NCBI GenBank assembly: GCA_008694505.1
Contig: VZDJ01000090.1
Span: 7,619,521-7,683,520 of the forward strand
DNA from: Cyanoderma ruficeps
Taxonomy: Eukaryota; Chordata; Aves; Passeriformes; Timaliidae
Length of the DNA stretch: 64,000 nt
Direction of reading: 5' to 3'
In this document: in pieces, positions 41,101 to 56,100 of the stretch
Numbering within the stretch: the stretch's first letter is position 1
Layout of the letters: the number at the start of each line of letters is the position of its first letter
Position numbers and translations under genes: made by a program
The notes under the pieces: model-generated
The model's input: the letters and a program-made list of their open reading frames with translations, nothing else
Databases searched by the model: none
Told to the model about the DNA's origin: nothing

Positions 41101-44100
41101 GAAATGTGTGTGTTGTTCTGCTCTTAATAAATTAAATCACAGGACAAACAGTGGTGTTAACAGTGGCAAATACAGATGAGGCAGGGTTTGGGTTTTTTTC
41201 AGGTTTGAAGCAACAGACACTGGAGAGATTAAACATTGACTTGAATTTTCTTGGGAGAAATCTGGACTTATCCTGAGTTTCAAGACTACTGACATGGTCT
41301 AACATTAAAATACTTGTTTTACATAAAATCTGAAATTCAGTCATGCCTTTTTAAACTCAAAATTACTTAAAAGTTGGCTGCTTAGATTAAAAAATAGTTA
41401 GTGGGTTCACTGAGAAACAGAGAGGGTTTCTAATGAAGCTTTTGAGGGCTAGTGCTTATTCCAAGCCTGTTGAGTATTTATCAGGAAATCAAAAGAAGAT
41501 TCAAATGCTCAGTGTTAGGTTTGTCTCTAGAATAAGTGAGATCTAGAGGAGTTTATAAGATTTCAGTACAGTCAAATCACTGTGCATCTGCAGTCAGATG
41601 TACTTGTTTAAGACATAGGAGTTCCCTCTCCTGCTGTGTTGTTGCTGTACAAAAGCACTCAGGATCTTTCAATGCATAAGCACAGACAAAATAGCAATAT
41701 TACATCTTCTGCTCATACAGCTGACAGAGGTGTTACTCCAGCCATGCTTTGTCCATTCCTAGTGCTTGCTTTTTAAAAGATTGACAAAAATCAGGCAAGA
41801 GGCCAGAGAAGAGTTAGAAAAATGATTTATAGTCTCAAAAGCATGCCTTGCCATGAATCATAAGGTGCATCACTGTACAGTTTGTCAAAGGCTGTATGTC
41901 CATGGGGCAGGCAGCACTGGAGAGTTTATTCAAGCTGGATTTAAATGGCTTGCACTGTGTATTTGCCTGAAGGAGGGGATCAATGGTGTTTTGAGAGGAG
42001 TCTCATGATGGTCACTCATGTAACAAGATCCAGTGGCTGAAAACAAAACTTTAAAAAAGAAACATTTCTGGTTTTTATTAAAAGATACCCTTGCTTTGTT
42101 AAAAAAATCCAAAAACAAAACACGTGAACAAGCAACATCTAGAAAGCTCTGAATAATGATAGGAATTTGTATTTTAACTTTTACAACTTTTTAAATTATT
42201 TTGTTAACATTTGGGAGTGCAGTTCACTTTTTAAAGGAAATTGACATAATATTATATTTATTTTGGATTATATTTGTTAAGAACTATTCCTGCAGGACTG
42301 TGTTACTCCACTTCCTCTACATTAGTATTGTAATTTGCCTTTATTTGAGAAAGGAGTCTTGCCTCTTTTTCTGCTGTTTTACAATATAGCAATTACATAC
42401 TCATTATGAGGAAAGCAAGTGGAATGATGAGCTGAAACAGAGGCAGTGTCGTTTACTGCTGGTGATTATCCACTTTGCTTATCCACTGCAGAATCTTACA
42501 TAGGGTTATAGATGGTTTCTACAATATCAAATGATCGAGGTAGCCTGTAGAACAGAAGATTTTTTTTTTTTTCTTAACAAGTTAATTAACTGGTCAGTAT
42601 CTTTACTAAAGCTTCTCGTTAGTAGGGCTGGAGAATTCCATATTGACTGGGGTCTGTTTAACAGCCATTCATCCATAAATGTGACTTGGTATCAATTCTA
42701 GAACTTCACAGGCCAAATACTGTAAATATCTGCGGACTACAGCAGTTGAAATTGTGTTAATTTTTTTTTCATTTTATATGGTAAGAGAAGTACCCAGGTA
42801 CAGAACCTTTGTTACATTTTTTAGGCGTGACAAAATAGAAAGTGAACTGGTAATGTATCCTAATGGTACTCACCTGTGATATGATACGTGTATCATACTG
42901 CTGAAATGCAGTGGGCTGTTCCTGCTGCTGTCCAGAATTAAGGAAAGTATGTGGCAGAAATCATGGAAGAGTCTATGAGGAAGAAGTGATCCAACAGCTT
43001 TGGTAAAAGGAGGGCTTTTTTCTCATTTGCTTCTCTAGATGCTTCTCATTGTCCTAACTTGATCCTCTTCCTTGAGAGATTCCTCATGTTCCTTGAAACT
43101 CTGACTATGGAGGTTATGCATGGCTAGAGGTGAATGGGATAAGGCCACGTTTATCAGTAGGAATTGGCATATGAGAGACCTTTGACAGTGACAAAACAAA
43201 TGTGGAACTCACAGTCTGCCATTTGCTTTAAATGGTCACTCAGCACATTATTTAGTGTCATGCTCATGTATTTCCTTTTGAATATACACCAGAACTAATG
43301 TGAGTCTATGCCACAGATGAAATAAGAGGCTGGAAATTGAATAAGATGCCTATTACATGTCTTGTTTTGGATCAATATTTGTTCTCCTCCTTCTCTCCAC
43401 AGGAAAATACTGTGGGTTTGGCTTTCAAATGGATGGTTTAATTACTTCAAGAAGTAATGAAGTCACAGTACAGTTCATGAGTGGAATTCACACTTCTGGA
43501 CGTGGATTTCTTGCAGCTTATTCAACCACTGACAAATCAGGTATTTATAATTATTCGGTAATTTTTCTCTGCTGGCAGAATTAGACCTCTCTAAGAAAAA
43601 CACAGAACCAATTCATTTACTCCTACATTCTCACAAATTAACTTCTAAAAATTTAGTATGCTTTTCATGATACTTCTGTGTAGTAGATTCGACTACCAGT
43701 TACTTAAAATTTGCTGTAGTTTTAAAGAAATTATATCGAAGCTTACGTTGAATAGCAGAGTAAAAATGTCAGTTGTTTGTTATAAATGAAAGAACTGGTT
43801 CAGATTCAAGACAAAATGCATTTTTTTCCGGCAGTAGTCAAGATGGCAGATAGCTAACAAGTTTTATTATCAAACTTGTATCTATTTTATACAGACTAAC
43901 CTTGCGGAAATTTTTATTTCAGTAGCAACATCCTGTACTCCCTTAGCTCTTTAATGACGTGATCTGCTGACTAGTTTTTTGTCTTGTTCTTGGGGTTTTT
44001 CCCCTGATTTTGGTTAAGTCTCTGAAAGAGGTTGCTGTATTTGTTTTGCAGCTCCTCCCACTCATTGTAAAGGTGAGTGATATACGTGATCTGCAAGGAA

Positions 44101-47100
44101 ATGAAGGAGTGCAACAACTGCCTCAGAAGGCAAAAACCCTATCTGGAAGTTATTCTAAAAAGAGCAGATAAAGGGTTTCAATTTTTAATTTTGTAGGGGT
44201 TTTGATGCTTTCCTTTCTGAATTTGGGACTGTATGTATTGATACACAGCAGGCAGAAACACCAAATTTGTGGTATCAGTCATGGAGGCCAATAACACAGC
44301 ATTCTAACATTTGTTGTCTGTGGTGCTTGGGTTCAGCACTGCAGAACCATTAAATGATGAAAACACAGGCCTCTTTAGCTTATTAATTCAATTTTGTGAA
44401 AAGAGCATGTTTCTGTGTCTGATTTATCTCTGAAATACAGCTATAAATTAAAATTAGGCTGCACAGAAAATAAATTTTTGTAGCATTATCTTGTCATATT
44501 CTCAGTATATTTCCCAGTTACTCAGACAAATTAGCAAGGTTCTACTGTAATACAAAATCTGTTGCAAGAAAATTTAGTAGGAATGTGATTTTTTTCATTC
44601 TGAGACTTTTGGTGAAGCCTCAGAGGCTCAAATGTATGTATTTGTGCACCTTAAAAGCATATTCAAGCTTGTTGTCTGTATCATCCTCTTGACCTAACAT
44701 TTTTTCTTTCCAGACTTAATTACCTGTTTAGACAATGCAAGTCACTTTTCCGAACCAGAATTCAAGTAAGACTGATTTTTACCTGTTTCCCTTCCAGTCT
44801 CTTTAATGAAGTAATTTTAATGTTTCTACTTTACCTTGTTACATACATCTGATGCAGCTTGAAAATTGGCCACCCAGAGAGATGGAGACTTGAGACACAA
44901 ACTGATTAGGGTTAAAGCTGAAGAATTTTGACATTTGCACTCCTCCTTCCTGCTCTTCTCTCCCATTTGTGTTATATACATGCAGTATACAGTAGAACCT
45001 CGTTAATTTGCACTAACACATAGGAGCTAATATCTCATTTCCATAGAAAGAATATTGCTTTCATAAATATATTATAGCAGGTACACAATTTAATTACTGA
45101 CATTTGTATTACAGTTACCTAAGGAGCACTAAATGATGAAATGTGTTAGAAATAGCAAACCCATTTCACAGTTTGGTGCTCATTAATGAGGTTCTGTGGA
45201 GACACAGAATGCTGTACATTCTGAAGGGGAAAATGTGTCGTCTCCCTGTTGTCTCCTTCCCCATTTCCATCTAAAGGAAAGGGCAATGTTTAAAGCTGCA
45301 GACTACTGTGAAGTATCTAAGCTTACTTTTTGGAGAACTTAAACTGTGGCAACATGAAACGTTTCAAAGTGCAATCTTTGCATTTCTTCTCCTTTTTCCC
45401 AGGTTCCAAAATAGGGCTCTGGTTGTAGGTTCTGGCCTTAGTCAACATGTGTCAAAGTCTCTGAATGCCCCTGTTTTCATGGAACCTACAGCGTTGTTTC
45501 AGCTGTTGCTGAACTGTGGTGGAAATGTTGATGGGTTTACTCCACTTCACTTCTAGCTCTTGAAGATGTAATAATTTCATGTGTGCAGTATGAAATGGCC
45601 CTAGAACATGAACATAGGCTTGCTCCAGAGGTGCTGGTGTCTTGCCTCTTGCTTTTTATGAACTGGTGGTAATTTGGCCAGCTTTTTATGATCAAAGCAT
45701 TGCCAAAAGTTGTTACAAAATAGCATCGCTTTCAGATGTTTTATTTAAGGATGCAAAACAGATAGATATGCAAGTCTCTAGTTCATAAAATGAATTCATT
45801 AATAATGTTACCTGTATGACTTTGAATATGGCACAGGAGCCATGTGGTATTCATATTATAAAATGCTGGCTTTATTAGTTCATCATGTTGAGACTGAAAC
45901 TGTACTTTGAGCTGAGACTTGTTTTAAAACGTTTTGAAGTGTCTGTTCTCCTGTTGTGTACTTGTGAGTATTTTTGATCTGATTTGATAGGTCTTCAATT
46001 AGGAGGTATCCTTACATAGTGATACATGAATAGCAGAGTAAATTAAAAACATAACTTCTTTATAACAGTCAGAGAGTTGTAGGTGCATGCATATCCTGAC
46101 TTAATATTTTGTTCTCTTTCAGTAAGTATTGTCCAGCTGGATGCGTGATTCCTTTTGCTGATATTTCAGGCACTATTCCTCATGGATACAGAGATGTAAG
46201 TAAAAATGCCATGGGCTCAAGTGAATTTTGGGAAAACACATGGTGGATAATGCAAGTCAGTTGTAGTTGTTGGCATTAGTTGTGCTTCCTGGATGCTGGG
46301 ATTTGTACCTCCTAAAAGTGAACAGCGTGGTACTAAATTTTTAGCACTGGTGCCAAATGACAGGTGCTTCAAATGTTGCCATTTCCAAGAAGTAGAGTAG
46401 TGTAGTGGAGTCTCAAATACTTTCATAAGTCCTGCAGAGAAGGGTAGATCAATCAAAAGAGTGGAGTTTTTTTTTCTACTTCCTGTTTTTTTTTTTTCCT
46501 TGATTTTCTCAAGCTGGGAAATTGAGATTTATAAAGAAAGAACCAGTTATTTTAATGACATCTCTTTAACACTGTAATGCTTCTTCCAGCAGTGTCTTAG
46601 TGGTAATCTTAATTTTTGTTACACTTGAGAGATGAAATACTGTTCATGCTCAGAAAATAATTTGCAAAGCAAAGTTAATACTGTAACAGTTCTATAAATT
46701 GATAATGAGCATCTTTAATTGTGCACTGTTTACTTAAAACACTGCAAAACCCTGTACAGTATTTTTCTAATGTCAGCCTTTGCAGGTCAATTAATGAACT
46801 TTCCATAGGCTGGGAGGGTGTTTGCTTTGTTTATTTTTAAGTGATTATAATTTTGCTAGCAATCTACTAAAAATTACTTTAAATCCCTGGGTTTTATCTG
46901 AAAATACTTTTTTAATAAGCCCTTAGATCTAGCATAGAGGTAAGACTATGTAAAAATGTTAGTAACCGAAGTTTTTAGTATTAAATACAAACTTAAAATG
47001 CGCTTGTTTGGGGTTTTTTCCAAATATTTGTCAATCCCAGGCTACTTGCTTGAACCATCAGTGCCATGTAAAAATGTTGCCACAGTATAACTGTGTTACT

Positions 47101-50100
47101 TGTTCTGGTCTGCAGTGCATCCAAACTAAGTGGCTGCAAGGTCATTTTTGTAGCTAGTTACAAGATGAAATTGATTCTCTGCCTAACAAATTTGCTGCAT
47201 CTGTAGGAGTTCTGCTTCTTGGGAGTTTTTTGCCAAAATCTGGAACAATTGTTTGCTATGGTGTAAAAGGAAACATTTTCCTAAGGAAACTTAAGGAAAT
47301 AAATGCCTTGTGACTTTCTTTTCTATACTTTATTGCTCAAAATAAGGCAGAGAATTTCCCAGAAGTCAGGCTGTGTGGAAAGAAATGAAATTGTCCAGCA
47401 CTTTAGACCAAGTTTCAGCTTGAGGTTTCTCAGGCAACTCTTTCGAATGTATGGGAATTGTTTGCTGCTTTAAAAAAATATCCAAAATCGTGATTCTTTT
47501 CTGTGTGACCCTAATGTTCAGTGTTGTTGAGGTCTCGGAGCTCTCACTGCTGACATCTGGTGATCAGGGAGGAGGGAACTACATCTGCAGAATTCTGTGC
47601 TCTTACTTTAATGGAAGGGGGAGATGTGTTGATCCCAGACCCTGTTTGATGTGAATTTATTACTCTTTGCAAGCCTGAAGGACTTGGTGTGATGAGTGCT
47701 GCTCACTGTGGCACATGTAGCCTGCAAGCCAGGGAAGTGTCACTGTGACATTTGTTAGCAGATTCTGTCATCCAAGGAGAAAAGGCAAGAACATGATACC
47801 CTGCAAAAACATTTTTATTACTTATCTCCACTGACTTGTCCAGCATAGGTAATTGACTTGTTTAGGATGAGTTGTATGCCTGTATTACTGTGGCTTTATG
47901 TGGATCAGAGTGCCGGATGGTTAAACCATGTTTAGTCACAAGTTATGATAAAAAATACAACCCCTTGGCTAAAAGCTACAAAATCTGCAGTGCATCACCC
48001 CTTAATTGTGAGAAAATAAACAAGCATACTTTCAATGTGCTTTCTATTAAGAGGTTTCCTTTGTATTTATGTCTTCTGTTGTCTACTATAATTCATTATA
48101 GGCTGAGCGTGGCTGATTTTGTCAGACTGATTCACCTTGGTGTTAGTTTGAGATTATTTAATTACAACAGTTACATTCTAAGTACATGTGGGTGAGGACA
48201 CAGTGAGATGTAGGGCCTTCTTCTTGTGTTTTTATAAATTCAATAATAAATAAAGATTAATGATTTCTAAATAACCAAGATAAGAGTTAACTAAGTATTT
48301 TAATATAATAATAACAAAGACTGTAACTGGACAGCATAGCATTTACAATATAAGGTGTGGTGTTTAATTTATTGACTTAGCAGTATGAAATTTTTCTTTC
48401 CCTCCCTCCTTGAAGTCATCATCACTTTGTATGGCTGGTGTTCACGCAGGCGTCGTGTCAAATACTCTGGGTGGTCAAATTAATGTTGTAATCAGCAAGG
48501 GCATTCCGTACTACGAAGGCTCCTTGGCTAACAATGTCACCTCAAAAGTGTAAGTGCATTTCCTATCATTTCCTTGTCTTTAGCACCTTAGGTCTTGGTA
48601 GTGTCTCACTGTGTGATTAATTTCAGCTCCTGGAGTTATATGTTCCCTGGACAGGTTCTCTTCTCTAAGTATCTCACACTTCTGCTGTAGTGTAATTGTT
48701 TTACCAAATGTCTTCAATCTCTAGATCAGAAATTTTCATTTTCCAAATTCCACACTGAGTTTTTACCCTCTTGGCCATAAATTCCTACTGGTCTGTGGAA
48801 AACTGGTAATTTAATGGCAGCTTTTCAGTTTCAGGGAAAGAGTATAGCTCGTGGTTGTATCTCAAGTCCCACAAATGAAAGCAATCGTGGGAGACTGATT
48901 TGTGTTACTATGATTAGCTTAATTTGAAAAGAAAGCATTTTAATGAAGTTTTGCATTTTGCTAGGTAGATGTTTGTTTGAAAGTCTTTAACCCAGTATCT
49001 CTGGACTTGATTTCATTTGAGGAGGTTGTTTGTACTGAGAGTGCTGCATCTTGCTGGCAGAATGTGTTAATCATTAAGTGCTTGTTCAGGCATATGTGCA
49101 TAGGTTTCAGTGGCGAGCAGTCAGACAAGAAAAATAAATTGAAGACAGTTTGTTTCAGTTTTTCTCATGCAAAACATCATCTTTTGTTCTTTGCAGGGGA
49201 CCCTTATCTACAAGTCTCTTCACCTTTAAGACGAGTGGTAAGTGTTATCCCATGTATTACATGTTCCTGCTTTCCTACAAACTTTGTGAATAGAAATAAG
49301 TGTACAGGTATGATTTCTTAATTTTTCTCATGTGTGAGACTTTTATTTAGTGCATTCTTCAATGGTGTATATTTTTGAATTGTTTTACAATCTCAATTTG
49401 ATGATTAATTATTACTACATTTATAGGTACAGTGATGTTTCACGTAAGCCTTGCTTATTTGCAGAAAGAGATTCCTTCAGGCTAATTAAAAAAATTAGCT
49501 GCAGTTTTCTAAGTGGAAGCTAGTTATTCTGTAAGTCACGTTAAATGCCATCTTTGAGTAGATGATGGAAATAATGTGAAGACACTGGCTTCTCCTTAGT
49601 CTCTTTAGCTGTTTTAATAACAGTGTAAAAACCATAAAACCATAACATATGTTTTTCATAAAGATAAAAGAAAGGGGGGGGAAATAATGCACATACTTCA
49701 CAAAAGTAAACAAATACTTTTCCTAGTACATAAATAAAAGGCACAGTGAATGGGGATATAAAGGCAGGAATCTGATGGGCAGGAGTGTTTGGTGGTGGAA
49801 ACGTATAAATGAGCAAAAATTAGAAAATATCGTGTGCATAATATTAAAATTATTTCTCTCTCAGACATCTGCAAGAGCTGAGAGAAGGAATTACATGTCT
49901 GGTGTCCTTATGCATAAAGAATATTAAACACAGTCATCCAGGCAGGGTTTGCTGGGTTTTTTTGTCTTTCAGAATGTGATCTGATAGTGTGTATGAAAGC
50001 AATTAAATGGATTGAAAATTGGATGAGATAGGACAGAATGCTGATCTAGGCTTTGTGGCATTCTGTGACATGTGAGAGATTATTGAATAAGCTAGAGACA

Positions 50101-53100
50101 AGATGCAGGTCTAAATTAAAATGTCTGTAGTTGTTTTGCCTAGGAGTTGGTGAGGGAAATAAACCCCTGTAGTATACTGAAATGAGGTTTATCAGACTGT
50201 GGTGAAGGTCCTAGTGTGTTCCTGCTGTTGTAGTTGTTTTCATGACCTGGTGTGAAATAGAAGAGTGTGTTATTAATGCTAGAGACATGGTCAGTGCAGA
50301 GCAAGATGAGACTACTTATAGAGGAGGAACTGCCTGACTTTGAGACTCCATAGAAATTACCTGAAGCATCACAAAGCAGAGAGTGCATTGTAGCAGGTAT
50401 TTAGAGACTGAGGCATGTCTGCTTTAAAGTGGCAGCATGTTAGATGGAAAATGACAGATTTCCCTTTTCACTAAGGGGAAAGGATTCCCTTAGTGAAGTG
50501 ACCTGTGCTGTGGCAGGTGACGTACGTTCAGCAGAGACAGTTAACTGTTAATGCCATCCCACAGGACATGGGCAAGACTTTCTCTGGGATCCAGTCACGT
50601 GTGGGCTCTGCCACCTGTGCCTCCCATGAGGGATGAGCGCCCACCTTGGTGCAGAGGAGCCTGCAGGGAGAAGGGGAGCTCGCAGGAGAAGGGAAACTAG
50701 ACTGGGTTGTTCAACCTGCCTGACTGAAGGCAAAGATTTCTCTCTGCTGATACTTCTGGGGACTGTGCATGTGAGAGGGGAAAACTGTTGGTGTTACAGA
50801 ACAAGAGATTTAGCCCTGAATTTAGGAGATGTTTTTCAGCCACCAGCAGAAGGCAACATGGGAAGAAACATTTAGTTAGAATGGTGGCCAGAAAGAAATA
50901 ACTAATCTCAAGGATGTCTTTGAGCTCAAGACCAGATTATAACATGACTTCCTACACGCTTTGGTTTTGTTCACATTAACACTGTGATACTGGGGTTGGT
51001 TTAAAACCCCAAGAAGTTACACAGACACAGAAAAGGAAAAAATGAAGCAGTGGTCTGTTTCCCGTTCCTGCATTAACCATAGATACTTTCAGACCATGAA
51101 GGTTCCCCAGTGCTTCTCACTGAGTGCTCTGTGTGAGTGGTGACTGAGAGAATATCCACATTACTCTTGGAAAAGGTACAAATCATGGCATTCTCATGAC
51201 CAGTTTGGTTCTAGCATCCCTGTTAGAAAGCAAAGGCAGTGTGTTTTGTTGGTATTGTTGTTATGGAATAAATTTAGATGACAGTTTAACATTTTCATAT
51301 AAAGTCTTAAAATCCAAGCAGCATAACTTCAGTTCTCATTTTCAGTCCTCACCTTTTCTGTTGTTCAGGTTGTTACGGGACACTGGGGATGGAATCTGGG
51401 GTGATTCCTGATTCCCACATCACATCATCATCTATTCTTGAGTGGCCTAACCAAACAGGACAAGTAAACATTTGGAAACCTGAAAATGCCAGACTAAAAA
51501 GGATTGGACCTCCTTGGGCTGCTTTTATCAGTGATGAGCATCAGTGGTTGCAGATTGACTTGAATAAAGAAAAGAAAATAACAGGTAAGCGAATCTGATG
51601 TGGCTTCTCTGCAGCATTCAAAAACTTTGGTTACTGACATCCTTTTTTCCAGTGCTGGGCCTTAGATAAAGCTCAGGTGGCACTTAATTACCATTACACT
51701 TAATTTGCTTCCATGTCCTAGCTAATACACTGAGGAGCCTGGAGCTCAAAAGGTGTAGTTTCGTAGTAGGAGACATCTCTTCCATCAGAATTTGTTGAAG
51801 TGTTTCCTGTGGTTTTATTGGATCCTTGATGCTTCCCTTTTCCTGCTCATTGTCTCCTTGGAGGTGCAGATCAAAATCCAGTCAGCTCAGCCCACTGGTA
51901 CCTCTGACGCCGGTGTACTGACTTGTGTTCTAGGTTGTCCCTAATGCCCATTGTGGCCACAGTGAATCCAACAGCTGGGAAAAGGGCATTTCCAGTGCAG
52001 TGTGAGGAAGCAGCAGACACAGGAGAGCAGCTGGCAGCCTCCCCTTCACCTCCTTGCCTCAAATGGGGCTTGGGCCCACAGCTGGAAACTGCAGCTCCCC
52101 AGAAGTCTCTGCTGGGCCTTACTTCAGCAAACAGGCCAAGCAGTGTGGGCTTAGCCAGCCAGGCTCTGGGTTTGGCCCTGCTCCTTCACACAGGGGGTGA
52201 TTTTAGCAGCTGTGTTGATTTGGAGACACAGCTGGAGGTGCTGCTTCCCAGGCTGCTCAGGATGGTTTGTTTTCTGTCCTGAGCTGAGCAGCCAGATCAT
52301 GGTTACCAATTCCTGTTGACTGCAGCGTTGCCCAATCCAAGTAGGAAGGTACAGAGGCGTTGTCATTTTGGGTTTAATCTTCAATGAGGCATTGGCATTT
52401 TGGGTTTAATCTCCAGGGTAGCTGTGCAGCTGTTGTACCTTCAGTGCCAGTGTTAGTGTTTTCTGGTTTAATCATTCAGAGGAGTGTTAGTGTTTTCTGG
52501 TTTAATCATTCAGAGGTGATTTGTTGCTGTTTGTCATCCAGTGTAAATGAGAATTAAGTTGGATTTAGGCAGAGTGCTTCATAGAGTCCGGAGCTTTCAG
52601 GCTATTGTGAAACGTGGTCTGCTGATCAGTTTGCATTTGTCTCTTTCCAAAATGCCTGAGTTGGTCTCTGAAGCCTCAGGTTCTTACCCTGCTATTAGCA
52701 GCATGGCTTGCTGTCATTAAGCAACTTGGATTTACCAGTGGACTTTTTGTTACCTCCCTGAGGACTCTTTGAATTTTTGCATTACTCTTCTAATTCCTGT
52801 GCTAATAAGCTTTTCCAAAACAGCTTTCCTGTGTGAGTTGTGCTGCAGTGTCAGCTGTAGGAGGCTGCAGTTCTTCCAATGGAGCCATTAGGTTGGCAGT
52901 ACAAGAGCAGGGAAGAGCTTTGTCAGCGGCTGCAGACAGGAGTGGGCTGTGGTCAAATGAAGGGGCTATTCCCATCAAGAAACGGGGAGAAAAGGGCTTA
53001 GCAAAGTTAGATCATGAAAATTAAAATAGAAACTAGGTAAAATGAGTTTACTAAGTTTCAGTCACTGTGGAAGCTTCAGACCCTGGCACTCTGGATAAAC

Positions 53101-56100
53101 TTCTTGAAGTTAACTGGACCAGTGAAGACTCTCCACTCTGCAACGCTGGATTCAAAAACTGATCTGTTAATTTTTACAGTGGTACCAGTTTTTTGTCCTA
53201 ACTGGGCACCTCAATTTTCACAGGTATTATAACTACTGGATCAACTTTAGCAGAGCACTACTATTATGTCTCAGCCTACAGGATTTTATACAGTGATGAT
53301 GCACAGAAGTGGACAGTGTACAGAGAACCTGGCACGGGTAAAGATAAGGTAAAAATACCACATACTTTCTGAGTATGTTCTATGGAGATTTCACAATTGT
53401 AAATACAAGTCATTTTGGTATGGTGAGGAATCATTAAATTAACTTTCATTTTTAGTGTTATTTTGAATCATAAACGGCAGATAGACTGAAGAAAATATGA
53501 CAATATGCAAATATGTAAAGATTTGAACGATTCTAAAATTCAGATGCTATTTTTATTACTAATTGGGGTGGGAATATTGTATACAAGAAATTTCTGTTGC
53601 CAGTGGTAGGCTGTCTGGTACTGCGTCTCTTCAAGAATAATTCTATTTCTTTTAAAATAGGTTATATGTTTTAAAANAGGTTCTATGTTTTAAAATTAAG
53701 CTTTACTTTCTTGTGCTCTTGTAGTTACGAAAAATAAATGTTACAGGTTGTCTTACTTTTCATGTTTTCTAATGTTTCTGTCAATCTTAATTTTTAACCA
53801 AATACTGTTAAGTTTCATATGTAAGAGAACAGCTCTTGCAGAAGGGCTGTGTTCAGATTACAAATGTTTTGCCACACAGAAAAACTCCCTAATGTTAGGA
53901 GCAGGATTATCTTATTTCCCCCAAGTTTCCAGCTCCGTAGTATTTAATGGACAGTAAAAATGAGAAAATTCATGTCTTCACAGTGGTTCAGATCAGATTT
54001 TCTTAAAGAAATGACAGGATTCTTAGTAATGTGACTGGAACTAGATTTCACATCTTTTTCTTAAAATCCTTGGATGTAATTTACCTTAGTTCTGTAGGCC
54101 TGTGGTATTATGTACATGTAACTATAACTACTAGTCTGGTAGTTTTTTAGAAACAGGCTTTAAGTCTGCTCACTTTGGCTGTCCTTGGTCTTCTCTTCAC
54201 TCTGGGTTCAGAATGTTTCAAGGTAGGATGTAGCATCCTGTTGAAGAAGGAAAAGGCTGAAGTTTGTTAAATTCAGGGATTTTTGAGCACTGAACATAAT
54301 TGTAGTAGGAAATACTTGAAAGAGAGGAGGAGAATTTACTGTCGGGTCTGAGCCTACGTGTGAACTAAGTGACTGTTGGTGTGAAGTATTCAAGAAAAAA
54401 GGAAAAAACCAGCATATTTTGATAGTTTTGAGTGCCCTCTTCTGGCCATAAAATAAGATCTCAGCAACCTGCCTAGATTTCAGCTTCAGTGTTAGTTTGA
54501 TAATTTTCTTTAAAAACCTTTGCAGCTAATATCTTGAATTTGAGTGCATTGTTCCTCTTGTATGCTCATGGCATGAAACAAATTGTGGAGCCTGAAATTG
54601 CAGGCAACAGATCTCTTCTTGCACTCTGTGTGTCATTAAGGGGCAGGGCATGAAGAATCATAGGTACCCAGGAACTGGCAGCTGTAGTTAAATGACAGAA
54701 GAAAACAGTTCAGTTTGGTTCAAAATAGCAGGTTTTCTCTCTCTCTGCCATCACCTCACTTGATACAGATTTGCTTTTGGGTGCATCTGCTTGCAGGCTT
54801 GTCCCTTTCAGCATGCCAGCCCAGCTGGGAGGTGCTAGACCCTGTTTTTTTGAAACGTGTTTGGAATTCCTGACGTTTTTCAGGAGACTAGAAGTTTTTC
54901 CGAGATTTTCCTGTAGTTCTTTCTGCAAATATGTTGTACAGATTTGGCAGTACACAAGAAAACCTTTTCTTAACTTTTCATGGATAAAAAAAAGAATAAA
55001 TGCTTGAATTGGGGAGAAAGGACAAATCAGAGTTGCAGTGTTGGAAAAGCTTTGTTTAACAGCATAGAGGGAAATGGAAAAAGTTTGATAGTAAAAAGAA
55101 CATGAAAGTGATTTCTAATTAAAAAGTTTGTACTGTATTAAGCTCAGAAGCAAATTATTTTTAATGCAAAAATTAGGGTAACAAAAAATACAGAGCTGCA
55201 GGTAAAGATAAGTTATTTCTGTAACACTGGACATCAAAAGCTTGACTGATAAAAGCCTGGAGTAAAGATCTTAACTGTTAATCTTTCTTGAAAGTAAGAG
55301 TTGGCATTGATTCTTTTTGCCCTTGCTGTTATATGCTCAGAAACCTCAGCCTCAGAAACCTGTCATGAGATTCAACTTTCAGAGTTGGGCATCTGTGTCC
55401 CTAATCTGTAACCTCTGCATGTGTTGCTTGGGCAGCTTTCTTTTGGTACTGGGCTCTGGCAGGCACAGCACAAGCACAGATACAGTACAGCAGTTTGGGA
55501 CTGGATGCACCCCCTCTGGAGGTCACCTCTGTATTTTGCTTCTCACTTGCATCCTTACCAAAACACAAAGTTCTTTGGTGACATCTGTAGCTACAAGCCT
55601 GTCGTTAAAAAAAGTAGTAAGGGAAAAGTGGCTGTAAGTTGGAACTCAGCCTGCTCTGGGGACATGTACTTCAACTACTTGGTGTTACTCATTTATTTCC
55701 AAAATAGCATCATAGGCTTGCCCCTGCATTTACTCTATCTTCATTTGTTGCTACTGAATATATTTAAGAACAAGAAGTTTAAATTTGGAGCAGGGACTTG
55801 TTTTGAATGGATAGTTTACTAAAATAATTATTTCAGACCTCTAGGGATAGTCTAGACGTTTTGTTCAAAAACCCAGCAGTGCAATACAGAAATGTCTTCT
55901 CTTGTGTATCAAGATTGAAACAGCAGTGATTTGTATTGATCAGAGATGTGCTAACAGCTCCTGGCTGCTCCATGTTGTACAGACACATCAGCTGTTACAC
56001 AATGCAGTGCTTGTCTTTGAATGGCAAGGCGCTGTATTGGTTACCAAGTGGTGTGAGTAAGAAGAAAACTCCTGGTAGTATTGACTTTTTTCAGGCAAGT

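Noticed and set aside
51940..52300. GC-richer patch in intron 8 as an extra DCBLD2 exon
   Set aside because: Exon 8 to exon 9 joins perfectly in phase 1 within the discoidin domain, so an inserted exon would break a conserved fold.
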